Source: CAVSRC01 sp963732845
GTDB lineage: Bacteria > Pseudomonadota > Alphaproteobacteria > Rhizobiales > Kaistiaceae
NCBI GenBank assembly: GCA_963732845.1
Contig: CAVTBE010000020.1
Location: 62,001-126,000 of the forward strand
Length of the DNA: 64,000 nucleotides
Direction: 5' to 3'
Shown: positions 60,157-64,000 of the stretch, piece by piece
Layout: each line of letters begins with the position of its first letter
Position numbering within the stretch: the first letter of the stretch is position 1
Notes under the pieces: generated by a model
Databases searched by the model: none
Seen by the model: only the letters and a program-made list of their open reading frames with translations
What the model was told of the DNA's origin: nothing
Made by a program: the position numbers and the translations under genes

Positions 60157-61125
60157 CCGAAGCGTTGCTTTCGAATTCGCGGGCTGCGCCTGTCGTTCGA
60201 CACCGCCGAAGGCCCGCTTGAGGCCCTGAAAGGTGTCGATATCGACATCGGCCCTGGCGAGTGCCTGGGACTGGTCGGCAAATCCGGTTCGGGCAAGAGC
60301 CTGACGGCGCTCGCCGCTTTGGGGCTCGCCCCTGGCAACGCCAAGATCACCGCCGGACAGGCGCTCTACAAGGGACAGGACCTGCTTGTCCTCGACGAAC
60401 AGAGAATGGAACACATCCGCGGCGCGGAGATCGCAATGATCTTTCAGGAGCCGATGACGGCCCTGAACCCCGTGATGCGAGTGGGCGAACAGATCGGCGC
60501 GCCGGTGCGCAAACATCTGGGTCTGAGCCGCTCGGCGGCGCGCCAGCATGCGATCGACCAACTCGCGCTGGTTGGCATTCCCGATCCCGGAATCCGGGTC
60601 GACGCCCTTCCGCACGAGCTTTCAGGTGGCATGCGGCAACGCGTGATGATCGCGATGGCGCTTGCTTCGTCGCCGAAGCTGTTGATCGCGGACGAGCCCA
60701 CCACGGCGCTGGACGTCACCATCCAGGCGCAGATTCTCGAATTGCTGAACCGCTTGCGAATGGAACTGGGGCTGGCGATCCTGATCATCACCCATGACTT
60801 CGGCGTCATCGCCGAACTGGCTGAACGCGTCGCCGTCATGTATGGCGGTCTTATCGTCGAGGAGGCTGCGGTCGACACGGTCTTCGATGCGCCGCGCCAT
60901 CCCTACAGTCGCGGACTGCAGGACGCGACGCCCGACATCGATATGCCGCTGGAGCGCAGGCTGCACACGATCGGTGGAACCGTGCCCCACCTGTCCGAGC
61001 TTCCCGCAGGTTGCGCATATCATCCGCGCTGCCCGCTGGCCATGCCGATCTGCAGCAAGGAGAGTCCCCGCATGATCCGATCCGAATGCGGTGGGCGCGT
61101 CGCCTGCTGGGCGTGTGAAGTATGA
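60153..61125 (+). pseudogene. ABC ATPase, DppD/OppD type, frameshifted near its start
   Basis: The first codons read MTEALLS from ATG 60153 and then leave frame. One extra A near 60174 (TCGAATTCGC instead of TCGATTCGC) explains it: without it the sequence is LLSIRGLRLSFDTAEGPLEALKGVDIDIGPGECLGLVGKSGSGKSLTALAALGL. The rest is intact to 61125. It has Walker A GKSGSGKS, the signature LSGGMRQRVMIAMALASSPKLLIADEPTTALDVTIQ, the switch His ITHDFG and the OppD/DppD C-terminal cysteine cluster CAYHPRCPLAMPICSKESP...CWACEV. Probably an indel error or a very recent mutation. Confidence 0.87.
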
Positions 61126-62153
61126 CCGCAACCAGCCCCATTCTGCGCGTCGAGCAACTCGAGAAGGTCTTTGGTGCGGTGCGCGCCGTCGACGGTGTGA
61201 GCCTCGAAATCCACACCGGCGAAACGCTTGCCGTGGTGGGCGAGTCGGGTTGCGGCAAGTCGACCCTAGCTCGCCTGATTCTGCGCCTGACCGAGCCGAC
61301 ATCGGGCCGGATCGTGTTCGGCGACCAAGATATCACGCGCCTGTCGCAACGCCGCCTCAAGGCTGTTCGCCGCGAGATGCAGTTCATTTTCCAGGATCCC
61401 TACTCCTCGCTGGATCCGCGCGTGACGGCGGGAAACTCGGTGACCGAACCGCTGTTCGTGCACGGCCTGGTTGGGTTCGGCGCCGAGCGCCGTCGGCGGG
61501 CCGAAGCGCTGCTGACGCGCGTCGGCCTCAGCCGCCTGCACGTCGACAACTGGCCCCGGCAGTTCTCGGGCGGACAACGCCAGCGGCTCGGCATCGTGCG
61601 GGCCTTTGCCCTGGAACCGAAGCTGATCCTGGCGGACGAACCGGTGTCGGCGCTCGACGTTTCGGTGCGCTCTCAGGTCATCAACCTGTTGCAGGATCTG
61701 CAGGAAGAAAAAGGAACAGCGTTCCTGTTCATCTCGCATGACATGGCGACAGTGCGTCATATCGCCGACAGAATCGCGGTCATGTATCTCGGCCGCATCG
61801 TCGAAACCGCGCCGAAGGCCGAGTTCTTCGCCGGACCGATGCATCCCTATAGCGAAATGTTGCTGGCGGCCGTACCAGCTTCGCACCCGCGCAAGCGCCG
61901 ACAGCGCATCCTGCCGCAAGGTGATCCACCGTCGCCGATCAACATTCCGTCCGGCTGCCGGTTCCATCCACGCTGTCCGCGCGCACAGGAGCGCTGCCGA
62001 GTCGAGGACCCGAGAGGTCTGCAGTCCAGCTCCGGCGCGCAGTATCGCCTGCCATTTTCCATTGCGGTAAATATCCCCCGGCAAAGCCTGGGGCAGACTG
62101 CTGACGAACCCGTCATTCTGCCGGGGTTTCTTTTTTCCGTCGGCATGGACTGA
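61122..62153 (+). CDS. ABC ATPase, DppF/OppF type, probable frameshift near 62013
   Basis: A second ATPase: Walker A GESGCGKS in TLAVVGESGCGKSTLARLILRL, signature FSGGQRQRLGIVRAFALEPKLILADEPVSALDVSVR and switch His ISHDMATV. The C-terminal cluster starts CRFHPRCPRAQERCRVEDP. After that the frame runs on for over 40 unusual residues into the transcription terminator. The other frame reads VCSPAPARSIACHFPLR and stops at 62070, the expected ending. One extra A in CCGAGAGG (for CCGGAGG) near 62013 accounts for it. The true gene probably ends at 62070, before the terminator. Confidence 0.88.
   Translation: MTATSPILRVEQLEKVFGAVRAVDGVSLEIHTGETLAVVGESGCGKSTLARLILRLTEPTSGRIVFGDQDITRLSQRRLKAVRREMQFIFQDPYSSLDPRVTAGNSVTEPLFVHGLVGFGAERRRRAEALLTRVGLSRLHVDNWPRQFSGGQRQRLGIVRAFALEPKLILADEPVSALDVSVRSQVINLLQDLQEEKGTAFLFISHDMATVRHIADRIAVMYLGRIVETAPKAEFFAGPMHPYSEMLLAAVPASHPRKRRQRILPQGDPPSPINIPSGCRFHPRCPRAQERCRVEDPRGLQSSSGAQYRLPFSIAVNIPRQSLGQTADEPVILPGFLFSVGMD
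62076..62138 (+). terminator. Rho-independent terminator of the ABC operon
   Basis: CCCCGGCA (62076-62083) pairs with TGCCGGGG (62119-62126), followed by TTTCTTTTTTCC. It starts right after the probable true stop of the last ATPase gene at 62070. Confidence 0.65.
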
Positions 62154-62219
62154 GCGATCGGGCCTCGGAGCCACCCAAGCAAGCCTGAGCGCCAAGGCGG
62201 CTCAAAAGGGGCCGCACGC

Positions 62220-62511
62220 TCGACCCGCAAGGCTTCGATACGGGCAAGAAGGTCACGGGCCGAAACGGCATATTCCCGTCGACACGCCCGGCCTCCTGCT
62301 GAACGTCGTCGTTCACCCGGCCAACGTGCAGGATCGCGATGCTGCCTTGCTCGTCCTCGACCGGCGCACGCGACGTCTGTTCCCGTTCATCGAACGCATC
62401 TTCGCCGATGCCGGCTACCAGGGACCCAAGACCGCTGCCGCCATCGCCAGGACCGGCACCTGGAGGCCGGAGATCGTCAAACGCAACGAACTGCATCGCT
62501 TCGTCGTCTAG
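62220..62511 (+). pseudogene. IS5-family transposase remnant
   Basis: The C-terminal piece of a transposase unrelated to the intact element at 11476. After GFDTGKKVTGR the frame breaks near 62260, then RHIPVDTPGLLLNVVVHPANVQDRDAALLVLDRRTRRLFPFIERIFADAGYQGPKTAAAIARTG...EIVKRNELHRFVV runs to the stop. ADAGYQG contains the second catalytic Asp. The third catalytic Glu region and both ends of the element are missing. A dead fragment between the ABC operon terminator and the LacI gene. Confidence 0.78.
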
Positions 62512-62512
62512 C

Positions 62513-63550
62513 CTAGGCGCTGGCGCGCTCGATAATCTCGAAGCCGACATCCCAGCGGCGATGCTCGACCGGCTCGCCTTTCAGCCGGCGCAGCATCAGT
62601 TCCGCCGCTTTCTGTCCAAGCGCAACGCGATCGATTCGCACCGTGGTCAGGGCCGGATAGGTCTGTTCGGCAAAATCCTGGTCGCCGAAACCGATCACGG
62701 CAATGTCCTCAGGCACGCGCAGGCCGCGCGCCATAGCCTCGGTCAGCATCCCGTGCGCAAGCAGGTCCGAACTGCAGAAGATCGCGCCGTTGCGGAAGCC
62801 GCCATCGAGCAATTCCGCCAGCGACAGGCGCCCGGCACGAAACGTTGCCCGTCCGTCGAGTCGAATGGCCGGCACGTCTTCGAAACCAAGCCGCAACAGC
62901 GTGTCGCGAAAGGCCTCCATGCGCCGGATCGCCCGTTCGTCGTCGGCGGCGACGGCCGCCGCCCGGCGATACCCCTTGGCGTGGACGAACTCGGCAACCG
63001 CCTTCGGGGCCTCGGTATGCGAAAACCCGACACTGACGTCGATCGGCGTCTCGGAGATGTCCCAGACCTCGACCGTCGGGATATTGGCCGACAGCAGAAG
63101 CCGGCGGCATTCGGCGGAATGATGAACCCCGGTCAGGAGGATCCCGTCCGGGCGCCGACTGAGCAGGGCCGCGACCAGCCTGTATTCCTCGTCCTGGGAA
63201 AATCCGGTCTCGCTCAGCAGCACCTGGTAGCCGTCGTCGTGAATGGCCTCGGCGAAGCGCTGGATCAGCGTCGAATAGATGATGTTGGTGATCGAGGGCA
63301 CGACGGCCGCAAGCAGGCGGGTGCGGCGCGAGGCAAGCGAGGCGGCCGTCAGATTGGGGACGTAGCCGGTGAGCCGGATCGCCTCCTGGATCCGGCGCAG
63401 GGCATCGGGAGACACCTTGTCCGGGTGATTGAGCGCGCGGGAAACCGTCACCTGGGAGACGCCGGCGATGCGCCCGACCGCCTCCATGGTGATTGCCGCG
63501 CCGGCCCCACGCCCGACGGATTTCCTGCCTTTTTGACGTTCCTCTGCCAT
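62513..63550 (-). CDS. LacI family transcriptional regulator
   Basis: A 345-residue regulator. The helix-turn-helix at about residues 20-40 is TMEAVGRIAGVSQVTVSRALNHPDKVSPDALRRIQEAIRLTGYVPNLTAASLASRRTRLLAAVVPSI, with the hinge helix ending in LAS. The periplasmic-binding-like sensor domain follows to IIERASA (DGILLTGVHHS, FCSSDLLAHGMLTEAMARGLRVPEDIAVIGFGDQDFAEQTYPALTTVRIDR). It resembles gluconate-repressor-type LacI proteins. A tctA-type permease on the same strand lies upstream, so it may control that transporter. Confidence 0.9.
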   Translation of the reverse strand: MAEERQKGRKSVGRGAGAAITMEAVGRIAGVSQVTVSRALNHPDKVSPDALRRIQEAIRLTGYVPNLTAASLASRRTRLLAAVVPSITNIIYSTLIQRFAEAIHDDGYQVLLSETGFSQDEEYRLVAALLSRRPDGILLTGVHHSAECRRLLLSANIPTVEVWDISETPIDVSVGFSHTEAPKAVAEFVHAKGYRRAAAVAADDERAIRRMEAFRDTLLRLGFEDVPAIRLDGRATFRAGRLSLAELLDGGFRNGAIFCSSDLLAHGMLTEAMARGLRVPEDIAVIGFGDQDFAEQTYPALTTVRIDRVALGQKAAELMLRRLKGEPVEHRRWDVGFEIIERASA

Positions 63551-63681
63551 CTTGCCTGTTCGTCGAGGCGCCGGATATTCCGCCTGACCCGCCGGTTCCG
63601 CACGTCAGATCCTGCCGAGGTGTCCGCGATTCGTGCGCCCGGCAGCATTCTTGAGCTTCTGGCCCGAGCCGGCAATGTCGG

Positions 63682-64000
63682 TCATTGGCGGCGCTCCCTG
63701 TCGCGCCTTTCCGCCCGCGCGGTCGACAGAGAGAAGATCAGCGAGATGGCGATAAGCACCCAGAGAACCACGGCAATCCAGCTCTTGGTGAAGAAGATGG
63801 TGAGGTCGCCGAAGGACTTCAGGCTCTTGACGAAATAGATCTCGGCGCTCGGTCCGAGGATGAAGCCGATGATGAACGGCGCCACCTCGATGCCGACCTT
63901 CGGGGCGAAATATCCGAACAGGCCGAAGATCAGCAGCGTCCAGACGTCGAACATGACGCCGTAGTTGATCGTGTAGGCGCCGACCACGCACATGATCAGG
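63682..64000 (-). CDS. tctA: Tripartite tricarboxylate transporter large permease (TctA), 3' part only
   Basis: The last 105 or so residues of a membrane permease whose 5' end lies beyond the window. GAYTINYGVMFDVWTLLIFGLFGYFAPKVGIEVAPFIIGFILGPSAEIYFVKSLKSFGDLTIFFTKSWIAVVLWVLIAISLIF is the conserved C-terminal part of TctA, including the FGYF.RK-like loop and the F.LGP..E..F..SL..S.G region. It imports citrate-like carboxylates with TctB and TctC, which should be encoded to the right. The stop is at 63682. Confidence 0.88.
   Translation of the reverse strand, partial: LIMCVVGAYTINYGVMFDVWTLLIFGLFGYFAPKVGIEVAPFIIGFILGPSAEIYFVKSLKSFGDLTIFFTKSWIAVVLWVLIAISLIFSLSTARAERRDRERRQ

Noticed and set aside
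1..64000. tRNA, rRNA or riboswitch genes
   Set aside because: Intergenic regions were read for cloverleaf and common riboswitch cores; none could be supported.

Overview
The window is GC-rich (roughly two-thirds G+C by eye) and has the gene content of a metabolically versatile alphaproteobacterium, most likely of the order Hyphomicrobiales. The signs are many sugar-acid and organic-acid ABC/TRAP/TTT transporters, FCD-type GntR regulators, matA/matB, a denD-otn cluster and an IS427-group insertion sequence. This placement is inference; the window has no rRNA or tRNA to anchor it.

Layout. 1-11.2 kb: nitrogen-heterocycle/urea-derivative catabolism. It holds an AtzH-like protein, a methyltransferase, an aldo/keto reductase remnant, a GNAT acetyltransferase, allophanate hydrolase (atzF), a GntR regulator, a polyamine-type ABC importer (binding-protein gene frameshifted), a hydantoin/Asp-Glu racemase and a Crp/Fnr regulator. 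11.4-13.3 kb: a complete IS element inserted at the stop codon of one of two tandem small secreted-protein genes. 13.3-18.1 kb: matB-matA (malonate to acetyl-CoA) and a GH13 alpha-glucosidase.

18.1-29.2 kb is the most striking region. One tightly overlapping 13-gene operon on the minus strand encodes Mrp antiporter-like subunits (E, F, G, DUF4040/MbhD, B, C and two D/L-type antiporters fused in one 1044-residue protein), NuoH-, NuoB-, NuoC- and NuoD-like subunits, a NuoI-like ferredoxin fused to a GltD-like FAD/NAD(P)H oxidoreductase, and a ferritin-like protein. From memory, the gene order matches the archaeal membrane-bound sulfane-sulfur reductase (MBS, formerly MBX), a relative of energy-converting hydrogenase and complex I. 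The NuoD-like subunit keeps only the N-terminal CxxC, so a [NiFe] site is not expected. The NuoB-like subunit has three instead of four cluster cysteines.

29.6-33.5 kb: a TRAP transporter (dctPQM, the QM genes with several indels) and its divergent GntR regulator. 33.6-46 kb: a D-erythronate/D-threonate-type pathway (denD, otnI frameshifted, otnC, otnK) in one operon with a carbohydrate ABC importer, facing an aldo/keto reductase, a GntR regulator and a Gfo/Idh/MocA oxidoreductase. These two promoter regions share operator-like sequences. 46.1-51.5 kb: a GHL6-type glycosidase-like protein, glyoxylate carboligase (gcl) and a divergent IclR regulator with an IclR-type box between them. 52.2-62.1 kb: a second sugar-acid-like module (DapA-family lyase/dehydratase, GntR regulator, two tandem enolase-superfamily enzymes, a complete peptide-type ABC importer). 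62.2-64 kb: a transposase remnant, a LacI regulator and the 3' end of a tctA-type permease.

About ten single-base or small indels interrupt otherwise well-conserved genes. Compensating pairs inside one gene suggest sequencing or assembly error for at least some of them; genuine gene decay is the alternative.
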